Below are positions 50,877 to 61,998 of a stretch of 64,000 bases of DNA, in pieces (position 1 is the first letter of the stretch; every line of letters starts with the position of its first letter). Location of the stretch: contig NZ_JAGFPE010000001.1 of the NCBI RefSeq assembly GCF_025962655.1, forward strand, positions 310,001 to 374,000, in the 5' to 3' direction. The notes under the pieces were generated by a model that did no database searches, was not told the DNA's origin, and saw nothing but the letters and a program-made list of their open reading frames with translations. The position numbers and the translations under genes are program-made. The stretch is from Candidatus Symbiopectobacterium sp. NZEC151. GTDB lineage: Bacteria > Pseudomonadota > Gammaproteobacteria > Enterobacterales > Enterobacteriaceae.

Positions 50877-52574
50877 TTAGAACGAGGTGCGTTTATAGCT
50901 GCGGTATTGCGGTTGCCAGAAGTTGTGCGTAATCGCCTTCGCCAGCGTATCGCTGGAGGTCACTTCTGCCACACCCTGCAACTGTGCGGCTTTTGCCACG
51001 TCCATCGCGATACGGCGAGACACATCCTGGATATCTTCCAGGTCAGGCAGCAAGGCACCTTCACCGTTGTTGGCCAGCGGAGAACAGTCGGCCAACGCGC
51101 GGCTGGCAGCCATCAGCATGCCATCGGTAATGCGTTTGGCACCACACGCCAGTACGCCCAAGCCAATGCCCGGGAAGATATAGGAGTTGTTACACTGGGC
51201 AATCGGGAACAGGGTGTCTTTGTGCTTGACCGGTGCAAACGGGCTTCCCGTTGCGACCAGTGCGGCACCGTCGGTCCAGCGGAGAATATCTTCCGGACGC
51301 GCTTCCACGCGGGAGGTCGGGTTGGAAAGCGGCATCACGATCGGACGCGCACAGTGGGTGTTCATTTCGCGAATGATCTCTTCAGTGAACAGACCCGGCT
51401 GGCCGGAGACGCCAATCAGGATGGTCGGTTTGGCGTTACGCACCACTTCCAGCAGTGAGATTGCATCGCTGGCAACGTCCCACTCGCTCAACAGCTCACT
51501 CTTCTGCACCAGCTTGCTCTGGAAATCGAGCAGGTTCGGCAGTTTGTCCGTCAGCAGGCCGAAGCGATCCACCATAAACACGCGGGCACGCGCTTCTTCT
51601 TCGCTCAGACCTTCAGATTTCATCTGCGCGATAATTTGCTCGGCAATACCGCAACCGGCGGAACCGGCACCGAGGAAGGTGACCGTTTGATCGCGCAGTT
51701 GTGTGCCAGCAGCACGGCTGGCGGCAATCAGGCTGCCCAGCGCCACGGCGGCGGTGCCTTGGATGTCATCGTTAAAGCAGCAGATTTCATCGCGGTAGCG
51801 GTTTAACAGCGGCGTGGCGTTGCTTTGTGCAAAGTCTTCAAATTGCAGCAACACGTTCGGCCAGCGGCGTTTCACGGCCTGAATGAATTCTTCCACGAAG
51901 GCATCGTATTCTTCACCGGTGATACGCGGGTGACGCCAGCCCATATAGAGCGGATCGTTCAGACGCTGCGGGTTGTTGGTGCCGACATCCAGCACCACCG
52001 GCAGGGTATACGCCGGGCTGATGCCGCCACAGGCGGTGTAGAGTGCCAGCTTGCCGATAGGGATCCCCATGCCGCCGATGCCCTGATCGCCCAGGCCAAG
52101 AATACGCTCACCGTCGGTGACTACAATCACCTTCACGTTCTGCTTGGTGGCATTTTGCAACATGTCATCGATGTTTTCACGGTTCGGATAGGAGATAAAC
52201 AACCCGCGAGCACGACGATAAATATCTGAGAAGTGTTCGCACGCCTGACCGACCGTTGGGGTGTAGATGATCGGCATCATTTCGGTCAGGTGTGCGTCCA
52301 GCAGGCGGTAAAACAGGGTCTCGTTAGTATCCTGAATGTTACGCAGATAGACGTGCTTCTCCATATCATTTTTGAATTCCTGATACTGCCGCCAGGCGCG
52401 TTCTGCCTGCTCTTCAATGGTTTCCACGGCCTCAGGCAAGAGACCGTGCAGGTTGAAGTTGGCACGCTCTTCATTGGTGAAGGCGCTGCCTTTGTTCAGC
52501 AACGGGAATTCCAACAGGATAGGACCAGCATAAGGGATGTAGAGTGCGCGTTTGCTTTCGTATTCTAATTCCAT
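50877..52574 (-). CDS. maeA: NAD-dependent malic enzyme MaeA
   Basis: This enzyme oxidatively decarboxylates malate to pyruvate with NAD. The 565-aa protein is identical in length to E. coli MaeA (SfcA). Features are the malic domain with [46 protein letters not shown] split over the substrate site, [11 protein letters not shown], and the NAD-binding [18 protein letters not shown] 52574 corresponds to the family start; an upstream extension to 52622 is not supported. A single-gene unit ending at the shared hairpin. Confidence 0.96.
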   Translation of the reverse strand: MELEYESKRALYIPYAGPILLEFPLLNKGSAFTNEERANFNLHGLLPEAVETIEEQAERAWRQYQEFKNDMEKHVYLRNIQDTNETLFYRLLDAHLTEMMPIIYTPTVGQACEHFSDIYRRARGLFISYPNRENIDDMLQNATKQNVKVIVVTDGERILGLGDQGIGGMGIPIGKLALYTACGGISPAYTLPVVLDVGTNNPQRLNDPLYMGWRHPRITGEEYDAFVEEFIQAVKRRWPNVLLQFEDFAQSNATPLLNRYRDEICCFNDDIQGTAAVALGSLIAASRAAGTQLRDQTVTFLGAGSAGCGIAEQIIAQMKSEGLSEEEARARVFMVDRFGLLTDKLPNLLDFQSKLVQKSELLSEWDVASDAISLLEVVRNAKPTILIGVSGQPGLFTEEIIREMNTHCARPIVMPLSNPTSRVEARPEDILRWTDGAALVATGSPFAPVKHKDTLFPIAQCNNSYIFPGIGLGVLACGAKRITDGMLMAASRALADCSPLANNGEGALLPDLEDIQDVSRRIAMDVAKAAQLQGVAEVTSSDTLAKAITHNFWQPQYRSYKRTSF

Positions 52575-52754
52575 GACTTTTCTTACTCTTCGGGTAACAG
52601 AAACGAATTTAGGTAATGACACGACATGACAGCCCGGATCTTAAATTACCCATAAAATATGTACAGAAAATGTTAATTAAAATAGTTACACATGACTTGC
52701 GTCACAACATTTTGTCCATACTCCCTAATGTGTTCATCATTTTTGTGCGCTGTA

Positions 52755-53642
52755 TCAGTCGATAAAGTGTTGCTGTACATCGGTACACCCGGCTTCAGCC
52801 AGAATAATTTGCAACATCACCCACTGACTGATGGCGGTATTGCGCGGTTCAACCAGCGCGGCGCGGCGCACGCTGTGAATATCTTCACCGGCTAGATTCA
52901 TCAGGTTCAGCGCTACCTGAAGCGGCGGCAGGCTGGGATTGAACGCGGCATTTTCTGCATAGCGTCCGGTATACACCGTGCCGCGTTCGGTTTCCAGCGC
53001 GACGCCGCTCAGGGCGTTGCTGTAGGGCGCATGACTGCGGTTGGCAGCGTCCAACGCGGTCTGCGCCAGCAGATCGGCATCAAGCAGGGTGCGCCCGTGA
53101 TTGACCGGGTCCATCAACAGCGTGGTGATGTTCAGATCCTGCGGTCCAAAGGCATCGGGTAAATAGTGGTGCAGCCGTGCGGGTTCGCGCCCCGGCAGAT
53201 GGATATGCAGCGTGTTTGCCCGGTTCAGTTCATTCATAAACTGACGGCAGTGCCCGCAGGGGGTGTAGTTCACCGTGATACTGGTCAAACCGCGCTCCTG
53301 GCGCAGCCAGGCATGGGCAATGGCGCTCTGCTCCGCGTGCAGCGTTTGCTGCAACGGCACCGCACTGAACTCCATGTTGGCACCAAAGTAGAGGTTGCCA
53401 CTTTCTCCCTGAGCAACGGCACCCACTTGAAAGTGAGAAATCGGTGCAACGGCGCATGCAGCCGCAAGGGGGAGCAAGGCGTAGGCCAATGTTTCCGGTG
53501 TCAGACCGCACTGGGTGCACAGGGTTGTTACGTCATCAGCAAGCAGCATCCCGGCGAAGTCAGGACGCTCAAGTAGTGGCAGCAAGGCATGTTGCAGTGT
53601 GTCGGAAAGTTGTGCAAAAGGGGCGTGATAGCGTGGGTGCAT
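52755..53642 (-). CDS. cdd: Cytidine deaminase
   Basis: Cdd deaminates cytidine and deoxycytidine to uridine forms in pyrimidine salvage. The 295-aa protein is the long, two-domain enterobacterial form. The active-site zinc motifs are [10 protein letters not shown] (His and catalytic Glu) and [13 protein letters not shown]; the C-terminal half is the degenerate second domain. In E. coli cdd also lies beside yohK/yohJ, which are upstream here in the same direction. GAG followed by TACATCGCT precedes ATG 53642. Confidence 0.95.
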   Translation of the reverse strand: MHPRYHAPFAQLSDTLQHALLPLLERPDFAGMLLADDVTTLCTQCGLTPETLAYALLPLAAACAVAPISHFQVGAVAQGESGNLYFGANMEFSAVPLQQTLHAEQSAIAHAWLRQERGLTSITVNYTPCGHCRQFMNELNRANTLHIHLPGREPARLHHYLPDAFGPQDLNITTLLMDPVNHGRTLLDADLLAQTALDAANRSHAPYSNALSGVALETERGTVYTGRYAENAAFNPSLPPLQVALNLMNLAGEDIHSVRRAALVEPRNTAISQWVMLQIILAEAGCTDVQQHFID

Positions 53643-53831
53643 AGCGATGTACTCTTTTTGCCATTATTGTTTGTTGTCAGGGTAAAAAGTAGCGTATCAA
53701 TAAATTGTGATCAGTATCTCGTCGAACGTGAACTTATTGAAAATAAGATGCAAACTGCGCGATATATCTCAAATTATCGAGCAGAATGCAACGGCGCTGT
53801 GCTTCTCGCGCCGTCTGCATCATCTTTGCCG

Positions 53832-54530
53832 CTAGTGAAACAGTTGTACCAGCAGCGGAAAGATAAAAGGCGCAATCAGTGAGGTCATGATGCCGCAGAT
53901 CACCAAGGCCAATGAGCTGAACGCCCCTTCCTGAAAATCGATCTCGACGCAGCGGGCGGTGCCCAGCGCGTGTGACGCCGTCCCCATGGAGAGTCCGCGC
54001 GCCGCCTTGGTGCGAATCCCCACGCGATTAAACAGTGTGTGCCCGAAGACCGCACCGAGGATGCCGACAAAAATCACACAGACTGCGCTGATGGCGGGAA
54101 TGCCGCCGATGGTGCTTGCGACCGCCATGGCGATGGGCGTTGTCACCGATTTCGGCAGCACCGACGCGGCGATCTCCGGCGTAGCACCTAACCACAGCGC
54201 AATGACCGTGCCGGAAATAATGGCTGCCAGGCTGCCGATAAAGCAGACGCTGATGATGGATTTCCAACGCGCACGGATCTGATGAAGCTGTTCATAGAGC
54301 GGAAACGCCAACGCTACCACGGCGGGCTGCAACAGATCGTTCAGCACTTTACTGCCCGCGAAGTAGTTTTCGTAAGGAATATTGAGCAGCAGCAATAGCG
54401 GAATCAGGATAGCCATCGACACCAGCAGCGGGTTTAGCAGCGGCATTTTGCATTTTATCGCCAGCTTGCGCGCCGCGAAGAAGGTCAGCAGCGTCAGAGG
54501 CAACGACCACCAGATGTTGGACAACATCAT
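53832..54530 (-). CDS. yohK: LrgB-family membrane protein YohK
   Basis: This is a 232-aa inner-membrane protein of the LrgB/CidB family, with about seven helices and the signature [19 protein letters not shown] plus [14 protein letters not shown]. LrgAB pairs modulate murein hydrolase release or pyruvate/glycolate-like transport in other bacteria; YohJK has been linked to 3-hydroxypropionate tolerance in E. coli. It overlaps the end of yohJ by 4 bases (ATGA). Confidence 0.93.
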   Translation of the reverse strand: MMLSNIWWSLPLTLLTFFAARKLAIKCKMPLLNPLLVSMAILIPLLLLLNIPYENYFAGSKVLNDLLQPAVVALAFPLYEQLHQIRARWKSIISVCFIGSLAAIISGTVIALWLGATPEIAASVLPKSVTTPIAMAVASTIGGIPAISAVCVIFVGILGAVFGHTLFNRVGIRTKAARGLSMGTASHALGTARCVEIDFQEGAFSSLALVICGIMTSLIAPFIFPLLVQLFH

Positions 54531-54937
54531 TTTTTTCCTTCCTCATCCGGTGTTTCGAGCGTGGTGATGATGTGTTCACGTTGCATCAACTGCGTGCAAA
54601 AGCCAACGACCAGCATGACAACCAGCGTGCTGATAAGACAGGACACTACGATAGGGCCAAACTGCTTGCTCAGCAGATCATAGTAATTCATGACGCCCAC
54701 GCCGATAGGCACAAACAGCAATGCCATGTAGCGAATCATCAAGTGGCAGCCGGGTTTTACCCAGGGCGCAGGAAGGATCTGCGAGGCTAACAGGGCAAAG
54801 AGGATAAGCATACCGATAATGCTGCCGGGAATAGTCAGCGGGAGTAACGCGGATATCGCATTACCTGCGAACAGACACAGATAAATAAGTGCGAAAGCGC
54901 GTAAATACTGCCCGCAAAGGATTGTCGTATTACGCAT
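54527..54937 (-). CDS. yohJ: LrgA-family holin-like protein YohJ
   Basis: This 136-aa membrane protein has four helices, with the family motif [19 protein letters not shown] and [19 protein letters not shown]. The start at 54937 is supported by AGGAACTTCCC upstream and by the family length; the longer frame to 54982 is not. The first gene of a two-gene yohJ-yohK unit, as in E. coli, with cdd next. Confidence 0.92.
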   Translation of the reverse strand: MRNTTILCGQYLRAFALIYLCLFAGNAISALLPLTIPGSIIGMLILFALLASQILPAPWVKPGCHLMIRYMALLFVPIGVGVMNYYDLLSKQFGPIVVSCLISTLVVMLVVGFCTQLMQREHIITTLETPDEEGKK

Positions 54938-55029
54938 GGGAAGTTCCTGATAAGCTGAGGCGATTATCATAGCGCTAATCAATTTGGTGTGCCACAGATC
55001 ACAGGTTTTTCCCGCTGACTTTCCCGCCG

Positions 55030-56322
55030 TTATTGAAACAACTCGGGCCGCTGTACGGCATCACGCAGTGCGCTGGTCAAGCGTGTTAAGGCTTCTGGCG
55101 AGATAATATAGGGCGGCATCACATACAGCAGCTTGCCAAAAGGGCGGATCCACACACCGCGCTCGACAAAAAAGCGCTGCACGCGCGCCACGTTCACCGG
55201 ACGCGTGGTTTCCAGTACGCCAATCGCGCCTAAAACACGCACGTCTGCCACCAGTGCGGCATCCAGTAATGGCAGTAATTCCGCGTGCAGTTGGCGCTCA
55301 ATCGCCATTACCTGTGTCTGCCACTCCCCGTCAGCAAGCAACGCCAGACTGGCATTGGCGGCGGCACAGGCCAAAGGGTTAGCCATAAAGGTTGGGCCGT
55401 GCATGAAACAACCGGCCTCGCCATTGCTGATGGTGTCTGCGACCTGTCGCGTGGTCAAGGTGGCTGACAGCGTCAGGTATCCTCCGGTCAGCGCTTTACC
55501 CAGACAGAGAATGTCGGGGGCGATAGCGGCATGTTCACAGGCAAACAGTTTGCCCGTGCGGCCAAATCCGGTGGCTATTTCGTCGGCTATCAGCAAGATA
55601 CCGTATCGATCGCACAACGCACGCACGCGTTTAAGGTAAGTGGGGTGGTAGATACGCATCCCGCCCGCGCCTTGAACCACCGGCTCAAGAATAATGGCGG
55701 CGATGTCGTGGCTGTGCGTTTCCAGCAGATCGTGGAGCGGTTGGATGTCAGATTCGTGCCACTCGCCATCAAAACGGCTGCGTGGCGCGTCGGCAAAAAG
55801 ATGAGACGGCAGGTATCCCTGATAGAGGCTGTGCATGGCATTGTGCGGATCGCACACCGACATCGCGCCAAAGGTGTCGCCATGGTAGCCGTGGCGCAGG
55901 GTCAAAAATCGCGCCCGACGCTCGCCGCGCGCCTGCCAATATTGCAGCGCCATTTTGAGCGCCACTTCGACGGCCACCGAGCCGGAATCGGCCAGAAACA
56001 CGCACTCCAACGGCGCAGGCGTAATGGCGACCAACTTTTGGCACAACGCAATGGCTTGAGGATGGGTAATGCCGCCAAACATCACGTGCGACATCTGCGC
56101 TATCTGCTGCTGCAAGGCCTGGTTCAGGCGCGGATGGTTGTAACCGTGGATCGCCGCCCACCAGGAGGACATGCCATCCACCAGTTCTCGCCCATCGTCC
56201 AGTTGCAGGTGATAACCGTTGGCCGCTACCACCGGATAACAGGGAAGGGGGTGCGTCATTGAGGTGTAAGGATGCCAGATGTGGCGTTGATCAAATTCCA
56301 GGTCTGCGTTCGAAAGCAACAT
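55030..56322 (-). CDS. bioA: Adenosylmethionine-8-amino-7-oxononanoate aminotransferase BioA
   Basis: BioA transfers an amino group from S-adenosylmethionine to KAPA, forming DAPA in biotin synthesis. The 430-aa class-III PLP aminotransferase has HIWHPYTSM at the N-terminus, [32 protein letters not shown] and the PLP lysine in [11 protein letters not shown] 56322 is the family start; the extension to 56385 would cross the operator. It is divergent from bioBFCD across the BirA operator. Confidence 0.96.
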   Translation of the reverse strand: MLLSNADLEFDQRHIWHPYTSMTHPLPCYPVVAANGYHLQLDDGRELVDGMSSWWAAIHGYNHPRLNQALQQQIAQMSHVMFGGITHPQAIALCQKLVAITPAPLECVFLADSGSVAVEVALKMALQYWQARGERRARFLTLRHGYHGDTFGAMSVCDPHNAMHSLYQGYLPSHLFADAPRSRFDGEWHESDIQPLHDLLETHSHDIAAIILEPVVQGAGGMRIYHPTYLKRVRALCDRYGILLIADEIATGFGRTGKLFACEHAAIAPDILCLGKALTGGYLTLSATLTTRQVADTISNGEAGCFMHGPTFMANPLACAAANASLALLADGEWQTQVMAIERQLHAELLPLLDAALVADVRVLGAIGVLETTRPVNVARVQRFFVERGVWIRPFGKLLYVMPPYIISPEALTRLTSALRDAVQRPELFQ

Positions 56323-56337
56323 TATCAATAAACCGTA

Positions 56338-56371
56338 TTGTAAACTAAATTCACACTCATATGGTTGACAG
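56338..56371. promoter_or_regulatory. BirA operator between bioA and bioB
   Basis: TTGTAAACT (56338-56346) and GGTTGACAG (56363-56371) are separated by exactly 16 bases, as in the E. coli bio operator (TTGTAAACC-N16-GGTTTACAA). The left half matches well, the right half has two changes. Holo-BirA bound here would repress bioA and bioBFCD. It overlaps a bioB promoter TTGACA (56365) - 16 bp - TACACT (56387). Confidence 0.85.
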
Positions 56372-56454
56372 TATAGCGTTGTCATTTACACTTACGCCAC
56401 ATTTTCATGTCGCCTCGGCGGCATGGCACCCTGTCGAACAAAGAGGCCAACCAT

Positions 56455-57492
56455 ATGGCAGAACGTATTCACTGGACGCTGGAGCAAGCGCAACAACTGT
56501 TTGATAAACCGTTTTTAGAGCTGATGTTTGAGGCGCAGCAGGTGCATCGTCAGCATTTCGATCCGCGTCAGGTGCAGGTCAGTACGCTGCTCTCCATCAA
56601 AACCGGGGCTTGCCCGGAGGATTGCAAGTATTGCCCGCAGAGTGCGCGTTATCGCACCGGGCTGGAAGCGGAACGCTTGATGCAGGTCGAGCAGGTGCTG
56701 GATTCTGCGCGTCAGGCTAAAGCGGCGGGCTCAACCCGTTTCTGTATGGGCGCCGCCTGGAAAAACCCCCATGAGCGCGATATGCCTTATCTGCAACAGA
56801 TGGTGAAAGGCGTCAAGGAGATGGGGATGGAAACCTGTATGACGTTAGGCACCTTGCATGGCGATCAGGCGGAACGCCTGGCTGACGCCGGGCTGGATTT
56901 CTATAACCATAACCTGGACACCTCGCCGGAGTTCTACGGCAATATCATCACCACCCGTACCTATCAGGAGCGGCTGGATACGCTGGATAAAGTGCGCCAC
57001 GCGGGCATTAAAGTCTGCTCCGGCGGCATTGTCGGGTTGGGCGAAACGGTACGCGATCGCGCCGGGTTGTTGGTACAGTTGGCAAACCTGCCGACGCCGC
57101 CGGAAAGCGTGCCGATCAATATGCTGGTGAAAGTCAAAGGCACGCCGCTGGAAAACAACGACGACGTTGAGCCTTTCGATTTTATCCGCACCATCGCCGT
57201 CGCACGCATCATGATGCCGACTTCTCACGTGCGCCTGTCCGCCGGTCGCGAACAGATGAGCGAACAGACCCAGGCCATGTGCTTTATGGCTGGTGCCAAC
57301 TCCATTTTCTATGGCTGCAAGCTGCTGACCACTCCCAATCCGAAAGAAGACAAGGATTTGATCCTGTTCCGCAAACTGGGTCTCAATCCGCAACAAACGG
57401 AAACGGAGGCGGGCGATAACCAACAACAGCAGCGTTTGGCGCAGCAAGTGTTGGAAGCCGACACCGAACAGTTCTACAACGCTGCCGTGTGA
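56455..57492 (+). CDS. bioB: Biotin synthase BioB
   Basis: This radical SAM enzyme inserts sulfur into dethiobiotin. The 345-aa protein has the [4Fe-4S] motif [10 protein letters not shown], the [2Fe-2S] cysteines around RFCMGAAW and ETCMTLG, and [14 protein letters not shown] 56455, with AGAGG upstream, gives the family start MAERIHWT. A longer frame to 56407 exists but is unsupported. It is the first gene of bioBFCD; the next genes overlap or nearly touch. Confidence 0.96.
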   Translation: MAERIHWTLEQAQQLFDKPFLELMFEAQQVHRQHFDPRQVQVSTLLSIKTGACPEDCKYCPQSARYRTGLEAERLMQVEQVLDSARQAKAAGSTRFCMGAAWKNPHERDMPYLQQMVKGVKEMGMETCMTLGTLHGDQAERLADAGLDFYNHNLDTSPEFYGNIITTRTYQERLDTLDKVRHAGIKVCSGGIVGLGETVRDRAGLLVQLANLPTPPESVPINMLVKVKGTPLENNDDVEPFDFIRTIAVARIMMPTSHVRLSAGREQMSEQTQAMCFMAGANSIFYGCKLLTTPNPKEDKDLILFRKLGLNPQQTETEAGDNQQQQRLAQQVLEADTEQFYNAAV

Positions 57493-57497
57493 CCATC

Positions 57498-58670
57498 ATG
57501 GGATGGCAAGAACGGATAGACGCGGCGCTGGAACAGCGCCGTGAACAAGACGCTTATCGCTCACGCATTGTTAATCAGGGGGGCGGGCGTTGGTTGACGC
57601 AGCAGGGGCAGCGCTACCTGAATTTCTCCAGCAATGACTACCTGGGCTTAAGCCAGCATCCTGCCATTATCGACGCCTGGCAAACCGGTGCGACGCGCTA
57701 TGGCGTGGGCAGCGGCGGCTCGGGTCATGTCACGGGCTATACCGACGCGCATGCGGCGTTGGAGGGCGAACTGGCGCAATGGCTGGGTTATCCGCGTGCG
57801 CTGCTGTTTATCTCCGGCTATGCCGCGAATCAGGCGGTGGTTGCTGCCCTGATGCAGGGGCAAGATCGCATTCTGGCAGACAAGCTCAGCCATGCGTCCT
57901 TACTGGAAGCCGCCGCCCAGTCACCGGCCACCTTGCGCCGCTTTGCACACAATCAGCCTGCGGCGCTGCAACGCCTGCTGGAGGGAGATGCTCCGGGCGA
58001 AACCCTTGCCGTCACGGAAGGTATTTTCAGCATGGACGGCGACAGCGCGCCGCTGGGCGCACTGCATGGGTTGACGCAGGCGCGCGGAGCCTGGCTGATG
58101 GTGGACGATGCGCACGGGGTAGGCGTGTGCGGCGAGCAGGGGCGCGGCAGTTGCTGGCAGCAGGGGGTAAAACCTGAGTTGCTGGTCGTGACGTTCGGTA
58201 AGGCGTTTGGCGCGAGCGGGGCCGCCCTGTTGTGCAGCGAACCGGTAGCCGACTACTTCTTACAGTTTGCCCGTCACCTGATCTACAGCACCAGTATGCC
58301 ACCGGCTCAGGCTTGCGCATTGCGCGCGGCATTGTCCTGCATTCAGCAGGGCGACGCGCTGCGTGACAGGCTAGGCCACCATATTGCTCAGTTTCGCGCC
58401 GGGGCCGGGGATTTACCCTTTACCTTGATGCCATCGCAAAGTGCCATTCAACCGCTGATCGTCGGTGACAACGCCGCTGCCTTGCACGTGGCACAGCGTT
58501 TGCGTCAACAGGGATTCTGGGTGAGTGCGATGCGTCCGCCTACCGTGCCGCCCGGCAGTGCACGGCTGCGGATTACGCTGACGGCCAGCCACACGGATGA
58601 TGACATCGCCCGCCTGCTTGCCGCTTTGCACACGGCGGCGCATGGGCAACAGGAAGGTGTCAATGAGTAA
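57498..58670 (+). CDS. bioF: 8-amino-7-oxononanoate synthase BioF
   Basis: This PLP enzyme condenses pimeloyl-ACP and alanine to KAPA. The 390-aa protein has [42 protein letters not shown] and the PLP lysine in [15 protein letters not shown] 57498 gives [11 protein letters not shown] as in E. coli; a GTG at 57489 overlapping the bioB stop is an alternative. The coding sequence ends 8 bases inside bioC. Confidence 0.95.
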   Translation: MGWQERIDAALEQRREQDAYRSRIVNQGGGRWLTQQGQRYLNFSSNDYLGLSQHPAIIDAWQTGATRYGVGSGGSGHVTGYTDAHAALEGELAQWLGYPRALLFISGYAANQAVVAALMQGQDRILADKLSHASLLEAAAQSPATLRRFAHNQPAALQRLLEGDAPGETLAVTEGIFSMDGDSAPLGALHGLTQARGAWLMVDDAHGVGVCGEQGRGSCWQQGVKPELLVVTFGKAFGASGAALLCSEPVADYFLQFARHLIYSTSMPPAQACALRAALSCIQQGDALRDRLGHHIAQFRAGAGDLPFTLMPSQSAIQPLIVGDNAAALHVAQRLRQQGFWVSAMRPPTVPPGSARLRITLTASHTDDDIARLLAALHTAAHGQQEGVNE

Positions 58671-59424
58671 TGAATTGCATAACAAACGGGCCATTGCCCA
58701 GGCTTTTGGCCGTGCGGCGCAGCGCTACACCCGGTTTGCCGAGCTGCAACGCACCAGCGGTGAACATCTGATGACCCTGGCGCTACCGCTTGCCGGACAG
58801 CAGATACTGGATGCGGGCTGTGGCACCGGGCATTTCAGTCAACGTTGGCGCGCGCTGGGTAAACAGGTGATCGCGTTGGATCTGTCTGCTGGCATGTTGC
58901 AACAGGCGGTGGCTGAACAAAGTGCAGATGCCTACGTACAAGGTGACATTGAGCATTTGCCGTTAGCGGATGCCAGTATCGATCTCTGCTTCAGCAATCT
59001 GGCGGTGCAATGGTGCGAGGATTTGCCGCGTGCCATCGCGGCCTGCTATCGGGCCACACGTCCCGGCGGCGCGGTGGCGTTTTCGACGCTGGCTGAAGGC
59101 TCCCTTGGCGAGCTGGCTCAGGCGTGGCTGCGGTTGGATGGGTCAAAACGCGTCAATGATTTTTTGCCGTTGGCGCAGATCGCCGATGCCTGTCGCCCCT
59201 ATCGCCATCGGCTCTATCCGCAAACGCTGAGCTACCGTTTTGCGACCGTGAGCGATGTGATGCACTCCCTGAAAGGGATTGGTGCCACCTGGCTCCATGG
59301 CGATCGTTCGCGCGGTTTGCTCACCCGGCGACGCTTGCAAGCGCTGGCGCAGGTTTATCCTGCCGCACCGGGCGGGTTTCCCCTCAGTTATCATCTGGTT
59401 TATGGAATTATTTATCGTGACTAA
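58663..59424 (+). CDS. bioC: Malonyl-ACP O-methyltransferase BioC
   Basis: BioC methylates malonyl-ACP so the fatty acid machinery can build the pimeloyl chain. The 253-aa SAM methyltransferase has motif [13 protein letters not shown], the [11 protein letters not shown] acidic strand and the [14 protein letters not shown] signature. The ATG at 58663 lies in the bioF stop (ATGAGTAA overlap); family length is matched. It couples onward to bioD. Confidence 0.94.
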   Translation: MSNELHNKRAIAQAFGRAAQRYTRFAELQRTSGEHLMTLALPLAGQQILDAGCGTGHFSQRWRALGKQVIALDLSAGMLQQAVAEQSADAYVQGDIEHLPLADASIDLCFSNLAVQWCEDLPRAIAACYRATRPGGAVAFSTLAEGSLGELAQAWLRLDGSKRVNDFLPLAQIADACRPYRHRLYPQTLSYRFATVSDVMHSLKGIGATWLHGDRSRGLLTRRRLQALAQVYPAAPGGFPLSYHLVYGIIYRD

Positions 59425-60097
59425 ACGTTGGTTTATTACCGGAACAGACACTGAAGTGGGCAAAACCATCGCCAGCGGCGCATTGCTACAGGCAGCAGCG
59501 CGGGCGGGGTATCGCTGCGCGGGCTATAAGCCAGTCGCCTCCGGGGCAGAGATGACACCGCAGGGCATACGCAATGAAGATGCTTGTCATCTGCAAGCGT
59601 GTAGCAGCGTGTCGCTTACTTACGATGAGGTCAATCCGCTGGTGTTTATTGAGCCAACCTCACCGCATATCGTGAGCAAGGTTGAGCAGCGACCAATTGA
59701 TTTCGAGGTGATGTCGCGCGGTCTGGCGGCCTTGACCGAAAAGGCCGATTGGGTGCTGGTGGAAGGGGCCGGTGGCTGGTTCACGCCACTGACCGCACAG
59801 CGGACGTTTGCCGATTGGGTACAACATGAGCAACTGCCGGTGATTCTGGTGGTGGGTATCAAACTGGGGTGCATCAACCACGCCCTACTGACGGCTCAGG
59901 CCGTTACACAGGCTGGATTGACGCTGGCGGGCTGGATTGCTAACGACATTCAACCACCCGGACGCTGGCATCAAGCCTACCTGGAGACGCTGCAACATCA
60001 TCTTTCTGCGCCGTTGCTCGGTGAAATTCCCTACGTTACTGCGCCCTCTACGCAGGATTTGGGGGCGTATCTGGATATTGCACTGCTGCGAGTTTGA
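59417..60097 (+). CDS. bioD: Dethiobiotin synthetase BioD
   Basis: This ATP-dependent enzyme carboxylates DAPA to dethiobiotin. The 226-aa protein has the P-loop GTDTEVGKT, YKPVASG, EPTSPHI, VEGAGGWFTPL and VGIKLGCINHALLTAQ. GTG 59417 was chosen as start because it gives the family length and the overlap GTGACTAA with bioC; ATG 59402 (MELFIV...) is an alternative. The last gene of bioBFCD. Confidence 0.95.
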   Translation: MTKRWFITGTDTEVGKTIASGALLQAAARAGYRCAGYKPVASGAEMTPQGIRNEDACHLQACSSVSLTYDEVNPLVFIEPTSPHIVSKVEQRPIDFEVMSRGLAALTEKADWVLVEGAGGWFTPLTAQRTFADWVQHEQLPVILVVGIKLGCINHALLTAQAVTQAGLTLAGWIANDIQPPGRWHQAYLETLQHHLSAPLLGEIPYVTAPSTQDLGAYLDIALLRV

Positions 60098-60211
60098 TAC
60101 GTTATTGTCTGAAACAAAAAATAAGGCATTAACCTTCTTACTGATAGGTAAACGCCTGACAATAATGTGCCCTTATTCGTTAAGTGTTTCTTATCAGATA
60201 AGGGAGTTGTG

Positions 60212-60865
60212 ATGACAAGTATTAGTACATTTTACAATATGGCTGCTTGCGCAGCTGGTGTGGAAAATCAGGAAGCAATAAATAAGGCTATATCGCCCAA
60301 AGGATTGCTGGAGCATATTATTAATTTCTTTACCTTTGGTTGCGTGCGCAAAGATAACAAAGAACTGTACCGTCAGATTAATGATAATATTATGCAGCTT
60401 ATAAATTCTTCAGAAGCAATGCATGAGTTCACAAGTACAGGAACTATTGCTTTGAATGACATTCAAGGTTGTAAAGTAACCTTTACTCTGCCGGGTAATA
60501 ATAATGAGAACGGTATGGTTATAGTGACCGTCAGCAAGGGTAAACATGAGGAAAAAGGTGAGGTTCCGAGTGATAAGTTTAAGTCTTCACTCGCAACAAC
60601 GATGATGAGGCGGGGTGCGAATACGTCAAGTACCATTGTGAAAGACAATGGAGAGGATACTTGCTTTGCGTTCGATGATCACTATATCGATGATAATGTT
60701 GAGGATTATATTAGTACCCTTAATATACAGTATGATCCTGTCGATAGTGCTATAGATGAAGCTCTGGGCTTCCTTGATATTCAAGATGTGAACAATATCA
60801 TACAGGAAGGCGGGATTTTTTCTGTATCAAGTAAGGATATCCCTGTTCAGCCATCCTGGAAATAA
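60212..60865 (+). CDS. AT-rich orphan gene between bioD and uvrB, unknown function
   Basis: I do not recognise this 217-aa protein. It has no signal peptide. The N-terminal part contains a hydrophobic stretch GLLEHIINFFTFGCVRK; the middle is Asn/Ser/Thr-rich (TLPGNNNENGMVIVTVSKG), and the C-terminal third is acidic (DDHYIDDNVEDYI, DSAIDEALGFLD). AAGGGAG lies 5 bases before ATG 60212, so translation is likely. Base use is clearly more AT-rich than bio genes and uvrB, pointing to horizontal transfer. A secreted effector is possible from composition, but nothing proves it. A hairpin follows at 60904. Confidence 0.75.
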   Translation: MTSISTFYNMAACAAGVENQEAINKAISPKGLLEHIINFFTFGCVRKDNKELYRQINDNIMQLINSSEAMHEFTSTGTIALNDIQGCKVTFTLPGNNNENGMVIVTVSKGKHEEKGEVPSDKFKSSLATTMMRRGANTSSTIVKDNGEDTCFAFDDHYIDDNVEDYISTLNIQYDPVDSAIDEALGFLDIQDVNNIIQEGGIFSVSSKDIPVQPSWK

Positions 60866-60903
60866 TTTTCTATCAAAGATCGTATTTAAACGCGTTAATA
60901 AAA

Positions 60904-60938
60904 GCATCTCATAGGTCAATCACTGGACTATGAGATGC
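60904..60938 (+). terminator. Hairpin after the orphan gene
   Basis: GCATCTCATAG and CTATGAGATGC form a perfect 11-bp stem with a 13-base loop, 38 bp after the stop at 60865. No strong T-run follows, so termination is only probable. Confidence 0.55.
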
Positions 60939-61534
60939 CGCTGCATTTATTTCCCTTCAATATCAATTGACGTTGCCGTATTTTATTAAACACCGAGAAG
61001 ATATCTTCCCCATCGCTGAAGCGTCAATTTCATTAGGGTGATATTGTTTGCCACTCTGGTCTTGGGTCGGGCTAGACCCCCTCATGCCCTACGTGTTCGC
61101 TTCGGAGCCGCTACGCACCTGTGAACGCTCTCATGATAGCCACAGGTAAAGGATCTTAGGGGATAGATTTGAACGTTATTTGCCGGCAGTCTTGTTTAAG
61201 ATAAGGTTTATCGATGGGCCGGTTGAGGAGCACAGCCAACACGCCTATAACACGAAGTCTGTTAGGTTGCGATAATTTTAAGGCCATGGGGCTTCGAAAC
61301 CATGGTCGCGCAAAATCGCGGTCAAATTCCTGCTATGCCTGTCACTCTGTTCTCGATTGACGTTTGCTTACTTCGACTCTCCAGTTTGTGCGCCAAGACG
61401 CTTTTTTGTGCAAAACGGCAAAAAACCATGCAGATGTGAAATCCTCGCAAAAACGCTAAAAATATCCTGATTTCCTGCAGCCCCATAGCGATAAGATATT
61501 TCACTAACGCAGCAGGCATGCGGGCTTGTGGGAG

Positions 61535-61557
61535 TTATCCACTACTTCTGTGGATAA
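61535..61557. promoter_or_regulatory. Inverted pair of DnaA-box-like sites
   Basis: TTATCCACT (61535-61543) and TGTGGATAA (61549-61557, a perfect DnaA box on the minus strand) face each other within a 9-bp inverted repeat GTTATCCAC/GTGGATAAC. It may be a DnaA binding site or simply a hairpin. It lies about 525 bp before uvrB. Confidence 0.45.
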
Positions 61558-61903
61558 CCATGTGCATTAGGTTTAGAAAAACGGTGGCAAGCGAGAGTTG
61601 GCGCGGGTTTTGGTTGAGTTGATGTGATTCTCTGCTTTTTTGTTTAATAGATATAAATCAGTCAGTTAATTAAAATCAAGCCTCGATTTACGCCTGACTG
61701 AGGGTTGCATGTTTTTACAACACTGGTCAAACCACTTTGTTAAGACAAATGTACGTTCTGGGGATAAATAGCACATTTTTAACTGGATAAATAGGTAACG
61801 CTGTGTTAGCGCTTTTTTTGCGCCATCTTGCCGTTTTTTTGCAACCCACCGACGCTGACCGAAGGTTTACCCCTCACCGCATTTTAATCAATAAATGACT
61901 GGA

Positions 61904-61923
61904 TGCTGTTTTTATATCCAGTA
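61904..61923. promoter_or_regulatory. LexA (SOS) box of uvrB
   Basis: TGCTG at 61904-61908 and CAGTA at 61919-61923 enclose a T/A-rich 10-bp spacer, fitting the LexA consensus TACTG-N10-CAGTA with one change. It overlaps a -10 candidate TATACT (61922-61927). E. coli uvrB has a LexA box in the same promoter context. Confidence 0.85.
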
Positions 61924-61950
61924 TACTGTCGCTAACCGAATTTCTGAGGC

Positions 61951-61998
61951 GCACTGTTAGTACTATGCACTGTTAGTACTATGCACTGTTAGTGCTAT
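61951..61998. repeat. Three 16-bp tandem repeats in the uvrB leader
   Basis: GCACTGTTAGTACTAT occurs at 61951-61966, again identically at 61967-61982, and as GCACTGTTAGTGCTAT at 61983-61998. The array lies between the LexA-controlled promoter and the uvrB start, so it is transcribed. Unit number may vary between strains. Confidence 0.9.

Noticed and set aside
55531..56262. 243-codon frame opposite bioA
   Set aside because: It lies inside bioA, which has all aminotransferase motifs; the antisense frame has no family features.
61322..61519. 65-codon minus-strand frame before uvrB
   Set aside because: No ribosome-binding site and no family resemblance; it sits in what appears to be degraded sequence.
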